A stretch of 64,000 nt of DNA from Gammaproteobacteria bacterium (GTDB lineage Bacteria; Pseudomonadota; Gammaproteobacteria; Xanthomonadales; Wenzhouxiangellaceae), in contig JAAAPE010000073.1 of the NCBI GenBank assembly GCA_009908385.1, positions 62,001-126,000 on the forward strand, read 5' to 3'. Numbering within the stretch: the stretch's first letter is position 1; each line of letters opens with the position of its first letter. The notes below the pieces were generated by a model, which saw nothing but the letters and a program-made list of their open reading frames with translations, searched no databases and had not been told where the DNA came from. The position numbers and the translations under genes are program-made. Shown here one piece after another: positions 1 through 8,155 of the stretch.

Positions 1-1
1 G

Positions 2-562
2 GGCGTGACGATGTTCCTGCCCGAGGAGGACAAGTACAGCCTCAACAAGACGCAGCTCGAGTCCCAGCTCGCCAGCCTGTTCGGCGGCCGCGTCGCCGAG
101 GAATTGATCTACGGCATGGACAAGGTCACCACCGGTGCGTCGAACGACATCGAGCGGGCCACCGACATCGCCCGCAACATGGTCTCCAAGTGGGGGTTGT
201 CCGACGTGCTCGGCCCGCTGTCCTACGATGAAAGCGAGGACGAGGTATTCCTGGGCCGCTCGGTGACCCAGCACAAGAACATTTCCGATGAGACACACCG
301 GCAGATCGACAAGGAAGTGCGCAAGATCATCGATTCGGCCTACCAGCGGGCCAAGCAGATCCTGACGGAAAAGGACGAGCAGCTTCATCTGATGGCCGAC
401 GCCCTGATGCGTTACGAAACCATCGATTCGAAGCAGATCGACCAGATCATGAACGGCGAGGAGCCCGATCCGCCCGAAGGCTGGGGCGACAGCGAACCGC
501 CATCGGGCGGCGACGGCGACGACAAGGGTGAGGAGCCGTCGGGGCAGCCGGCGCTGGGATAA
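2..562 (+). CDS. ftsH: ATP-dependent zinc metalloprotease FtsH, C-terminal part (5' end outside window)
   Basis: Peptidase M41 C-terminal sequence (LPEEDKYSLNKTQLESQLASLFGGRVAEELIYG...VTTGASNDIERATDIARNMVSKWGLS); open at window start. Confidence 0.95.
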   Translation, partial: GVTMFLPEEDKYSLNKTQLESQLASLFGGRVAEELIYGMDKVTTGASNDIERATDIARNMVSKWGLSDVLGPLSYDESEDEVFLGRSVTQHKNISDETHRQIDKEVRKIIDSAYQRAKQILTEKDEQLHLMADALMRYETIDSKQIDQIMNGEEPDPPEGWGDSEPPSGGDGDDKGEEPSGQPALG

Positions 563-607
563 ATCGGGTTGGCTGGTTGGCACCAGCCGACAAAAAGAAC
601 GACAGCG

Positions 608-1438
608 TCACGCGTCTCGCTCCTCCTGCGCCAACAGCGCCCGCTTCCTTTCGATCCCCCACCGATAGCCGCCGAGTCCGCCGTCTGCAGCCACCACCCG
701 GTGGCAGGGCACGATGACGGCCGCGGGGTTGGCGCCGCAGGCCTGTGCCACCGCTCGAGCGCCGCCGGGCAGGCCGACCTGCCGGGCCAGGTCCCCGTAA
801 GTGATCGTCCGGCCGGGCGGGATGTCCTGGAGCGCGTTCCAGACCTTGCGCTGGAAGATCGTGCCGCGCAGGTCCAGGTCCGGGATCGGCCGGGCGGTGG
901 ATGAGCGGTCGATCAGCGCCACTACATCGTTCAGCGTGGAGCGGAAGGGATCCCCGGCCGGTTCCAGCTTGGCTCGCGGAAACCGATGCTGCAGGTCCTC
1001 CATCAGCGACTCGTCCCTGTCGCCCAGAAGAACCGCGCAGAGGCCTTTCGGCGTCGCCGCGACGAGCACGCGCCCGAGGCTGAGCGCAGCCGTGCCGTAG
1101 TGCAGGGTCTCGCCGCGGCCGCCGCGCGCCAGCCGCGAGGGCGACATGCCGAGCCCGTCGCGCGCCGCCTCGAAGGCGCGGCTGGAAGAGCCGAATCCGG
1201 CCTCCAGCGCCGCGTCCGTCACGGCCATGCCCCGGCGCAGCAGTGCGGCGAAGCGGTCGATTCTGCCGTGCCGCAGGAATCGTCCGGGGCTGATCCCGAA
1301 GTGCCGACGAAATACCCGCTGGAAGTGACCCGGGCTGTAGCCGGCCAGTGCAGCCAGGCCGGCCACGTCGATATCGAAATCGTCGCTCGCGGCCTGCCGG
1401 AGGGCACGGGTGAGTCGCTGGCTCTGGTCGTCGTTCAT
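608..1438 (-). CDS. AraC-type helix-turn-helix + methylated-DNA-[protein]-cysteine S-methyltransferase (Ada-like, lacking the N-terminal Zn domain)
   Basis: N-terminal HTH (AALAGYSPGHFQRVFRRHFGISPGRF) and C-terminal MGMT active-site PCHRVV with GGYRWGIERKRALL; start ATG chosen within the longer ORF 608..2008. Confidence 0.88.
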   Translation of the reverse strand: MNDDQSQRLTRALRQAASDDFDIDVAGLAALAGYSPGHFQRVFRRHFGISPGRFLRHGRIDRFAALLRRGMAVTDAALEAGFGSSSRAFEAARDGLGMSPSRLARGGRGETLHYGTAALSLGRVLVAATPKGLCAVLLGDRDESLMEDLQHRFPRAKLEPAGDPFRSTLNDVVALIDRSSTARPIPDLDLRGTIFQRKVWNALQDIPPGRTITYGDLARQVGLPGGARAVAQACGANPAAVIVPCHRVVAADGGLGGYRWGIERKRALLAQEERDA

Positions 1439-1556
1439 GCGATCAGCATATCGCCGGCCGCCGGACCGCGCATTCCGATTTCTGACCGCCCGAACGATCG
1501 CTGCCCGCGCCCCGACACGATAGAATGACGGGTTGGACACTGCCTGATCCCCGCCG

Positions 1557-2405
1557 ATGCCGGAAAAGCTCGAACAGCGCCTGCAGCACGCGCATGCCGA
1601 CGGCCGCACGCTGGTCATGGGCGTGGTCAACGTCACGCCGGATTCCTTTTCCGACGGCGGGCGTTTCCTGTCGCCCGATCGCGCGGTCCGCCACGCGCTC
1701 GAGCTCGTGGCCGCCGGGGCCGATATCCTCGACGTGGGCGGCGAGTCGACCCGGCCCGGCGCGCAACCGGTGGACGAGCAGGACGAGCTCGAGCGCGTCC
1801 TGCCGGTGATAGAGGGATTGGCCGCCGCCACGGACGTGCCGGTGTCCATCGATACGGCCAAGCCCGCCGTGATGCGGCGTGCCGTCGCCGCGGGTGCCGC
1901 CATGATCAACGACGTCAACGGCCTGCGCGCCGAAGGCGCGGTCGATGCGGTGGCCGAACTCGGCGTTCCGGTCTGCATCATGCACATGCTCGGCGAGCCC
2001 CGTACCATGCAGAAGAACCCCGTCTACGAGTCGGTGCTTGACGACATTCGGGATTTCCTGCGCGAGCGCGTGCTCGCCTGCAAGGCGGCCGGCATTCCCG
2101 CTTCCCGCATCGTGCTCGATCCCGGCTTCGGCTTCGGCAAGACCCTTGATCACAATCTCGAGCTGCTCGCTCGACTCGACGAGATCGTGGCGCTGGGCCA
2201 CCCGATTCTGGCCGGGATGTCCCGCAAGTCGATGATGGGCACCATCACCGGCCGGAAAAACCCCGCCGATCGCGTCGCAGCGTCGGTCGCGGCGCACCTG
2301 ATCGCAGCGCAGAAGGGCGCTACAGTCGTGCGCGTCCACGATGTGGCCGAGACCGTCGATGCGCTCAAGACCTTGTCAGCCTTGAAAGCGCACCGCGCAG
2401 ACTGA
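1557..2405 (+). CDS. folP: dihydropteroate synthase
   Basis: MGVVNVTPDSFSDGG, DVGGESTRPGA, DPGFGFGKTLDHN, GMSRKSMMG motifs. Confidence 0.96.
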   Translation: MPEKLEQRLQHAHADGRTLVMGVVNVTPDSFSDGGRFLSPDRAVRHALELVAAGADILDVGGESTRPGAQPVDEQDELERVLPVIEGLAAATDVPVSIDTAKPAVMRRAVAAGAAMINDVNGLRAEGAVDAVAELGVPVCIMHMLGEPRTMQKNPVYESVLDDIRDFLRERVLACKAAGIPASRIVLDPGFGFGKTLDHNLELLARLDEIVALGHPILAGMSRKSMMGTITGRKNPADRVAASVAAHLIAAQKGATVVRVHDVAETVDALKTLSALKAHRAD

Positions 2406-2413
2406 CTCTTCGT

Positions 2414-2656
2414 TCAGCCAGGTGAGATGAGCGGGGCCAACGCTCGGCCGAACCAGCCGATAACAAGAGCAAGCCCGTAGCCGATGGCGATGCCGTTGAT
2501 GAGATGCTCGCGAGCCTTTCGGTGTTCCTGCGTGGGCCACCTCTTCAGGACCCACGGTTTGACCAGAAGCATCAACAAACCGATAACCGCCAAGGCTATG
2601 ACGTGAATGGCCAGCAAGAACAGTAGGTAATTGGCCACCATTAAATCAGCACTCAT
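2414..2656 (-). CDS. small predicted membrane protein (80 aa), unknown function
   Basis: Two hydrophobic helices; start ATG overlaps the stop of the upstream gene (ATGAGTGCTGA); low-GC patch. Confidence 0.6.
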   Translation of the reverse strand: MSADLMVANYLLFLLAIHVIALAVIGLLMLLVKPWVLKRWPTQEHRKAREHLINGIAIGYGLALVIGWFGRALAPLISPG

Positions 2657-3467
2657 TTCCCGGGCCTGGATACTCGGCCAGACAATCATCTGTGGCGTTG
2701 CTTGCTCTCCAGCCTTGTATCAGCAATACCACATATGATCCTGCGCAAACCAGTCCATTTGCTTGGTTCGGGGCGCGATTGAATTGCATGCAGGAACCAA
2801 GCGCGACCGAGCCTGCGCCCACTGCTAGAGCCCCTTCCGCGGCAGCGTTTTCACATACTCCGCCTTGTGTTTCGAGCCAATCACGATAGTGCTGTGCGGC
2901 GCATTCTCGCTCTGCTGGTGTATCGCCAAAGACTTCGCTGTAGCCCCCGTCCATCTGAAGTGAGTAGCCAGGTCCCATACCTCCATAACCCATGAATGGG
3001 TTGCAGGGCACAAGATCGCATTGACTGGAGCAGAGTGGGTCACCCAAAAGACAACTGCCGCTCCCGCCATTGATCGACTTGGATGGTGAATAGGGTATGA
3101 CCTCGCCAGGAGGAGGCTCAATGCTCGACGAAGGAAGTCCCCAATCCGGGTCTGGATTCTCAGAGTGAAATGAACGTGCGACTCCTGGGGAGGCGATCGC
3201 CAAATGCAACTCATTCAAGATCTGCGAAGTCTCCGCTGGAGAACTCGATAGATCCGAAGCGACTTCGGAAAATGTGAATTGATGCGAGAACCCCGATTGC
3301 AATTGGACGATTATTTCGCTTGTGGTGTTGTCGACTGTTACGGATCCGTCCGGGAAATAGAGTACAGCCTCCTGATCGGTTGTGTTGACGTAGTGCGAGT
3401 AAGAACTGGCGGCCGTGTAATTCGTGGCCAGAAGGGCGAAAGCCGAGACAAGGACTCTCCAGTACAT
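2646..3467 (-). CDS. predicted secreted Cys-containing protein (273 aa), unknown function
   Basis: N-terminal signal-peptide-like MYWRVLVSAFALLATNYTAASS; Cys-rich C-terminal half; low GC relative to neighbours. Confidence 0.65.
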   Translation of the reverse strand: MYWRVLVSAFALLATNYTAASSYSHYVNTTDQEAVLYFPDGSVTVDNTTSEIIVQLQSGFSHQFTFSEVASDLSSSPAETSQILNELHLAIASPGVARSFHSENPDPDWGLPSSSIEPPPGEVIPYSPSKSINGGSGSCLLGDPLCSSQCDLVPCNPFMGYGGMGPGYSLQMDGGYSEVFGDTPAERECAAQHYRDWLETQGGVCENAAAEGALAVGAGSVALGSCMQFNRAPNQANGLVCAGSYVVLLIQGWRASNATDDCLAEYPGPGNEC

Positions 3468-3722
3468 GCAAGCCTCCTCAAGTTTTCATAAGCCGGACAA
3501 GTTGAAAAAGCGATAGTTGAGTCATACGAACTACCACTTGGACTCCAGGCTGGCAGAATCTGCCCCCCAAGACCATTGATCAAATTCGCCAACGCTTTCA
3601 AATTACAATACTGATGATAATTGGGTCAACCCGGCTACCGGCGCCAGGTGAGCCGTGGTCGGGCCATTGGATGTGAACCGTGATTTTTTCTGTTATTCAA
3701 TGCTTTGGAAGACGCTGATTCT

Positions 3723-5069
3723 ATGAAATACTTCGGAACCGACGGCATTCGCGGCCGGGTGGGCGAGCCGCCGATCACGGTCGACTTCGTGCTCAAGCTG
3801 GGCTGGGCTGCCGGCAGCGTGCTGATCGAGGAGTTCGGCGAGGACGCCGCCGTGGTGATCGGCAAGGACACGCGGATTTCGGGCTACCTGCTGGAATCGG
3901 CGCTCGAGTCGGGATTTTCGGCCGCCGGCGTCGATATCCTCCTGCTCGGGCCCATGCCGACGCCGGCCGTTGCTCACCTGACGCGCAGCATGCACGCGGC
4001 TGCCGGTATCGTGATTTCGGCCTCGCACAATCCCTACGAGGACAACGGCATCAAGTTCTTCTCGCGCGAGGGCCAGAAGCTCGGGGATGAGCTTCAGGCG
4101 GCGATCGAGGCGCGGATGGACGATCCCATCGTACAGGTCGAGCCCGAGCGACTCGGCAAGGCCCGTCGCATCGACGACGCCGTGGGCCGCTATGTCGAGT
4201 ACTGCAAGGGCACGGTGACCTGGGGCACGCGGCTGGACGACCTGAAGATCGTCGTCGATTGCGCCAACGGCGCGACCTACCGCATCGCCCCGGAGGTCTT
4301 TCGCGAACTCGGGGCGGAGGTGATCAGCATCTTCGACCGGCCGGACGGACTCAACATCAACCGCGAGTGCGGCTCGACCCATCCGGACAACCTGGCTCGC
4401 ATGGTCACCGCCGAGCGCGCCGACCTGGGCGTGGCATTCGACGGCGACGGCGATCGCGTGGTGATGGTCGATCACCGGGGCGAATTGGTCGACGGCGACC
4501 AGATCCTCTACGTGCTGGCCGAGGCGCGCCACGCCGACGGCGGGCTCCAGGGCGGCGTGGTCGGCACCGTGATGAGCAATTTCGGGCTCGAGCAGGCCCT
4601 CGGCGAGCGCGATATCGAATTCGTTCGCAGCGCCGTCGGCGACCGTCACGTTCACGAGGCCCTGGCCGAGAGAGGTTGGGTGCTCGGGGGCGAGTCTTCC
4701 GGGCACATCCTCTGCCTCGACCGCGCCTCGACCGGCTGCGGCATCGTCAGCGCGCTTCAGGTGCTGGAAGTCGTGGCCCGCAGCGGCCGCCGGCTGGCCG
4801 ACCTGACGGCCGGCATGACCAAGTGCCCCCAGGTGATGATCAATGTGCCCAGCGGCGCCGGCGGGCGTGATGCGCTCGACGGCAATGACCGGATCCGCTC
4901 GGCCGTGCGCCGCACCGAGGAGGCGCTCGACGGCAGGGGACGCGTCATTCTTCGACCGTCCGGCACCGAACCCGTGGTCCGCGTCACGGTCGAAGGTTTC
5001 GATTCGCAGCAGGTTCAACGGCTGGCCGAGGAACTGGCCGGCTCCGTCCAGCAGGAACTGGCGCCATGA
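3723..5069 (+). CDS. glmM: phosphoglucosamine mutase
   Basis: MKYFGTDGIRGRVGEPPIT; active site GIVISASHNPYEDNGIKFF; GDGDR; RPSGTEPVVRV. Confidence 0.96.
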   Translation: MKYFGTDGIRGRVGEPPITVDFVLKLGWAAGSVLIEEFGEDAAVVIGKDTRISGYLLESALESGFSAAGVDILLLGPMPTPAVAHLTRSMHAAAGIVISASHNPYEDNGIKFFSREGQKLGDELQAAIEARMDDPIVQVEPERLGKARRIDDAVGRYVEYCKGTVTWGTRLDDLKIVVDCANGATYRIAPEVFRELGAEVISIFDRPDGLNINRECGSTHPDNLARMVTAERADLGVAFDGDGDRVVMVDHRGELVDGDQILYVLAEARHADGGLQGGVVGTVMSNFGLEQALGERDIEFVRSAVGDRHVHEALAERGWVLGGESSGHILCLDRASTGCGIVSALQVLEVVARSGRRLADLTAGMTKCPQVMINVPSGAGGRDALDGNDRIRSAVRRTEEALDGRGRVILRPSGTEPVVRVTVEGFDSQQVQRLAEELAGSVQQELAP

Positions 5070-6016
5070 CCACCCACGACACCGGTATTCCGGTACTGTC
5101 CCTCGCCGACTTCGACGGCCGCCGGGGCGACTTCAGCGACCGGCTCGGCCAGGCCTGGCGCGAGTTCGGCTTCGTCGGCATCACCCACCACGGCATCGAC
5201 CAGGGGATCATCGACGAGGCCTACGACGCCTTCCGGGAGTTCTTCGCCCTGCCGGAGGAGACCAAGCTTCGCTATCACCAGCCGGGCAAGGGTGGGGCGC
5301 GCGGCTACACCGGATTCGGCGTCGAGCACGCCAAGGGGCGCGAGGTGCCGGATCTCAAGGAATTCTGGCACGTCGGCCGGGAAATTCCGGACGCCGAGAA
5401 CCCGCACCCGGAGATCCTGATGCCCAACCTCTGGCCCGAGGAAGTACCGGGTTTCCGCGATAAGGCGCTCGCGATCTACAACGCGCTCGAGCGGGTCGGT
5501 GACCGGGTGCTGTCGGCCGCGGCCTGCGACCTCGGCCTGGAGCCCGACTGGTTCGCCGACAAGACCCACTACGGCAACTCGATCCTGCGGCCGCTGCACT
5601 ATCCGCCGATCGACAATGCGCCGGAAGGCGCCGTGCGCGCGGCGCAGCACGAAGACATCAACCTGATCACGCTGCTGGTGGGCTCGCGCGAGCAGGGCCT
5701 GGAGATCCTCACGCGCGACGGCCGCTGGATCGCCGTGACCACGCTGCCGGGCACGATCGTGGTCAACGTCGGCGACATGCTGCAGCGCCTGACCAACCAC
5801 GTCTACCCGTCGACGACCCACCAGGTGGTCAACCCGCCGGGTAAAGCGGCCAGGCGCTCGCGCTACTCGATTCCGTTCTTCCTGCATCCCAATCCCGACT
5901 TCGTCATCGAGACCCTCCCGGGCTGCGCAGGCGAGGGCAACCCCGACCGCTACGAGCCGATCGCCTCGCACGATTACCTGCTCGAGCGACTGCGCGAAAT
6001 CGGGCTGTTGAAGTAG
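5066..6016 (+). CDS. isopenicillin N synthase-like 2-oxoglutarate/Fe(II) oxygenase
   Basis: IPNS-family fold sequence (GFVGITHHGID...HEDINLITLLVG...YPSTTHQVVNP...RYSIPFFLHPNPD); ATGA overlap with glmM. Confidence 0.9.
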   Translation: MTTHDTGIPVLSLADFDGRRGDFSDRLGQAWREFGFVGITHHGIDQGIIDEAYDAFREFFALPEETKLRYHQPGKGGARGYTGFGVEHAKGREVPDLKEFWHVGREIPDAENPHPEILMPNLWPEEVPGFRDKALAIYNALERVGDRVLSAAACDLGLEPDWFADKTHYGNSILRPLHYPPIDNAPEGAVRAAQHEDINLITLLVGSREQGLEILTRDGRWIAVTTLPGTIVVNVGDMLQRLTNHVYPSTTHQVVNPPGKAARRSRYSIPFFLHPNPDFVIETLPGCAGEGNPDRYEPIASHDYLLERLREIGLLK

Positions 6017-7497
6017 GAAGTTGGAGCCGCAGACTCTCGCTCGTAGGCCTCGGGATCGAAGCGCCGGAGGCGGCGCCTGAAGTCGAATGTAAAGCCCGGC
6101 CAGATGGTGGTGTTGCGCCCGCTGGTCGGATGCAGGTACCAGCTGCGGCAGCCGCCGGCGTTCCAGACCGACCGCGAAAGGCGACGCTCCACCCAGTCGT
6201 TCCAGGCCCGCTCGGCCGACTCGTTCACCTCCAGCGGGGTGCGGTTCTTTTCGAGATGGTCCAGGGCCGAGAGCAGATAGCGGATCTGCGACTCGATCAT
6301 CAGCAGCACCGAACTGTGGCCCAGGGCGGTGTTGGGGCCGAGCAGGATGAACAGGTTGGGAAAGCCGTGCACCGTCGTGCCCTTGTAGGCGGCCGGGCCC
6401 TCGCGCCATTGCCGGGCCAGGTCGCGGCCATCGCGGCCGATGATCAGGCCGGCCGGAACGGGCTCGGTGGCGCGAAAACCCGTGGCGAGGATCAGGATGT
6501 CGGCGGCGTGCTGCCGGCCGTCGGCGTCGATCACGCCGTCTTCGGTCACGCGTTCGACGGCCCGGTCGACCAGTGCGACGTTGTCGCGGTTGAAGGTCGG
6601 GTAGAAGTCGTCGGAAAGAATCACGCGCTTGCAGCCGATGTCGTAGTCCGGCCTGAATTTTTCCCGCAGCACCGGGTCCCGCACCTGGCGCCGGCGGTGG
6701 CGATGCGCCAGCCAGCGATGGCCGGCCGCGAGCCAGTGCCAGCGCATCAGGGCCGGCACGCGCATCTCGTTGCGGGTCCAGATGGCGAAGCGGGCCAACC
6801 GGAGGAGCATCGGGAAACGCCGGAAGAGGCGCCGTTTCAGCGGGCCGATCGGCCGGTCCCTTCGCGGAATGATCCATGCCGGCGTGCGCTGGAACACGGT
6901 CAGCTGCCGGGCGTGGCGCGCCACTTCCGGAACGAGCTGGGCGGCCGAGGCGCCGGTGCCGACGACGGCGATGCGCTTGTCGTCCAGGTCGAGCGATTCG
7001 GGCCACTGCTGCGAGTGAACGACGTCGCCGCCGAAATCGTCCAGGCCCGGCAGGTCGGGCCAGGAAGGCCGCGACAGGCCGCCCAGGGCGCTGATGAGTA
7101 CCTCGGCCGTGTACGTCCGGCCCCGGCCGTCGGTCAGCCGCCAGCGATTCGATTCATCGAGCCACGCGGCCTCCACGATTTCGGTGCCGGTCTCCAGGTG
7201 GGGCCCGAGCCCGTGCTCGGCGACGAGGCGTTCGAGGTAGGCCTGGATTTCGGCCCGCGGCGCGAAGTGCCGGGTCCAGTCCGGGTTGGGCGCGAACGAC
7301 AGCGAATACAACCGCGAGGGCACGTCGCAGGCGCATCCGGGATAGCGATTGACCCACCAGGTGCCGCCGACCCCCGCGGACTTCTCGAAGATCCGGAAAT
7401 CGCGTTCGCCGCGCTGTCGCAGACGAATCGCCGTGCCGATGCCGGCGAAGCCGGCGCCGATGACGGCGATCCGGTAATGGCTGACGGGCGTGGGCAT
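5974..7497 (-). CDS. flavin-containing monooxygenase (Baeyer-Villiger-type NAD(P)/FAD protein)
   Basis: GAGFAGIGTAIRL, GGTWWVNRYPGCACDVPS, GTGASAAQLVPEVA, ATGFRATEP. Confidence 0.9.
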   Translation of the reverse strand: MPTPVSHYRIAVIGAGFAGIGTAIRLRQRGERDFRIFEKSAGVGGTWWVNRYPGCACDVPSRLYSLSFAPNPDWTRHFAPRAEIQAYLERLVAEHGLGPHLETGTEIVEAAWLDESNRWRLTDGRGRTYTAEVLISALGGLSRPSWPDLPGLDDFGGDVVHSQQWPESLDLDDKRIAVVGTGASAAQLVPEVARHARQLTVFQRTPAWIIPRRDRPIGPLKRRLFRRFPMLLRLARFAIWTRNEMRVPALMRWHWLAAGHRWLAHRHRRRQVRDPVLREKFRPDYDIGCKRVILSDDFYPTFNRDNVALVDRAVERVTEDGVIDADGRQHAADILILATGFRATEPVPAGLIIGRDGRDLARQWREGPAAYKGTTVHGFPNLFILLGPNTALGHSSVLLMIESQIRYLLSALDHLEKNRTPLEVNESAERAWNDWVERRLSRSVWNAGGCRSWYLHPTSGRNTTIWPGFTFDFRRRLRRFDPEAYERESAAPTSYFNSPISRSRSSR

Positions 7498-7507
7498 CGA
7501 ATCCAGT

Positions 7508-8149
7508 CTATCCCAGCGCAACGACGCGGTGGCCCGCCGCGGCCAGGCACTGCCAATGCCGGTCGTCTCCTAGGTTATACCCACCGGTGAATCGGCCGAA
7601 GGCCGGCAGGATCAGGTGCTGGTCCCGACGGGCGAAGACCGGCAGCCGCAGTCGCTCGGCTCCCGAGCGGATTCGCGCAACCGGATGGACATGGCCGGAC
7701 AGTCCCGGTTCGGGCCGATCGAGGTTCGTTTCGTGCATGAGGGTGAGGCCGTCGCGCTCGTGGCGGGCGCCGAGGTCGATCATGTCCCAGGACTTCAGCT
7801 GAGGAGCCAGCGCGCGGTCGTGGTTGCCCGGAACGACCCCGATCGCCAGGCCGGGATGGTCCCGGCGCCAGCGGGCGACGACCTCGGGCCAGTTCTCGCC
7901 CGGCTCGGGCGGCGCATGGACCAGGTCGCCCAAAACGATCAGCTCCCGGGCCGGGTGTGCGGCCAGCAGTTGATCGAGGCGCTCGAGTTCGCCGTCGAGC
8001 ACGCTCGCCGGTAAGGCCATGCCGTGGCGTCGGAAGACCTGGTCCTTGCCCAGGTGCAGGTCGGCCACGAGCAGCGCGTCGTGCGCGGGCCACCAGACGG
8101 CGCCCTCGGGCAGGAGTTCCAGGATCTGTCCGGCCAGCTCGATGCGCAT
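7508..8149 (-). CDS. pdeM: ligase-associated DNA damage response endonuclease PdeM (metallophosphoesterase)
   Basis: VADLHLGKDQVFRRHG, LGDLVHAPPE, VPGNHDR, SGHVHPVARI; adjacent to helicase/ligase/exonuclease of the same cassette. Confidence 0.88.
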   Translation of the reverse strand: MRIELAGQILELLPEGAVWWPAHDALLVADLHLGKDQVFRRHGMALPASVLDGELERLDQLLAAHPARELIVLGDLVHAPPEPGENWPEVVARWRRDHPGLAIGVVPGNHDRALAPQLKSWDMIDLGARHERDGLTLMHETNLDRPEPGLSGHVHPVARIRSGAERLRLPVFARRDQHLILPAFGRFTGGYNLGDDRHWQCLAAAGHRVVALG

Positions 8150-8155
8150 GGCCGG

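Noticed and set aside
3693-5018. 441-aa minus-strand ORF opposite glmM
   Set aside because: Antisense shadow of an unambiguous gene.
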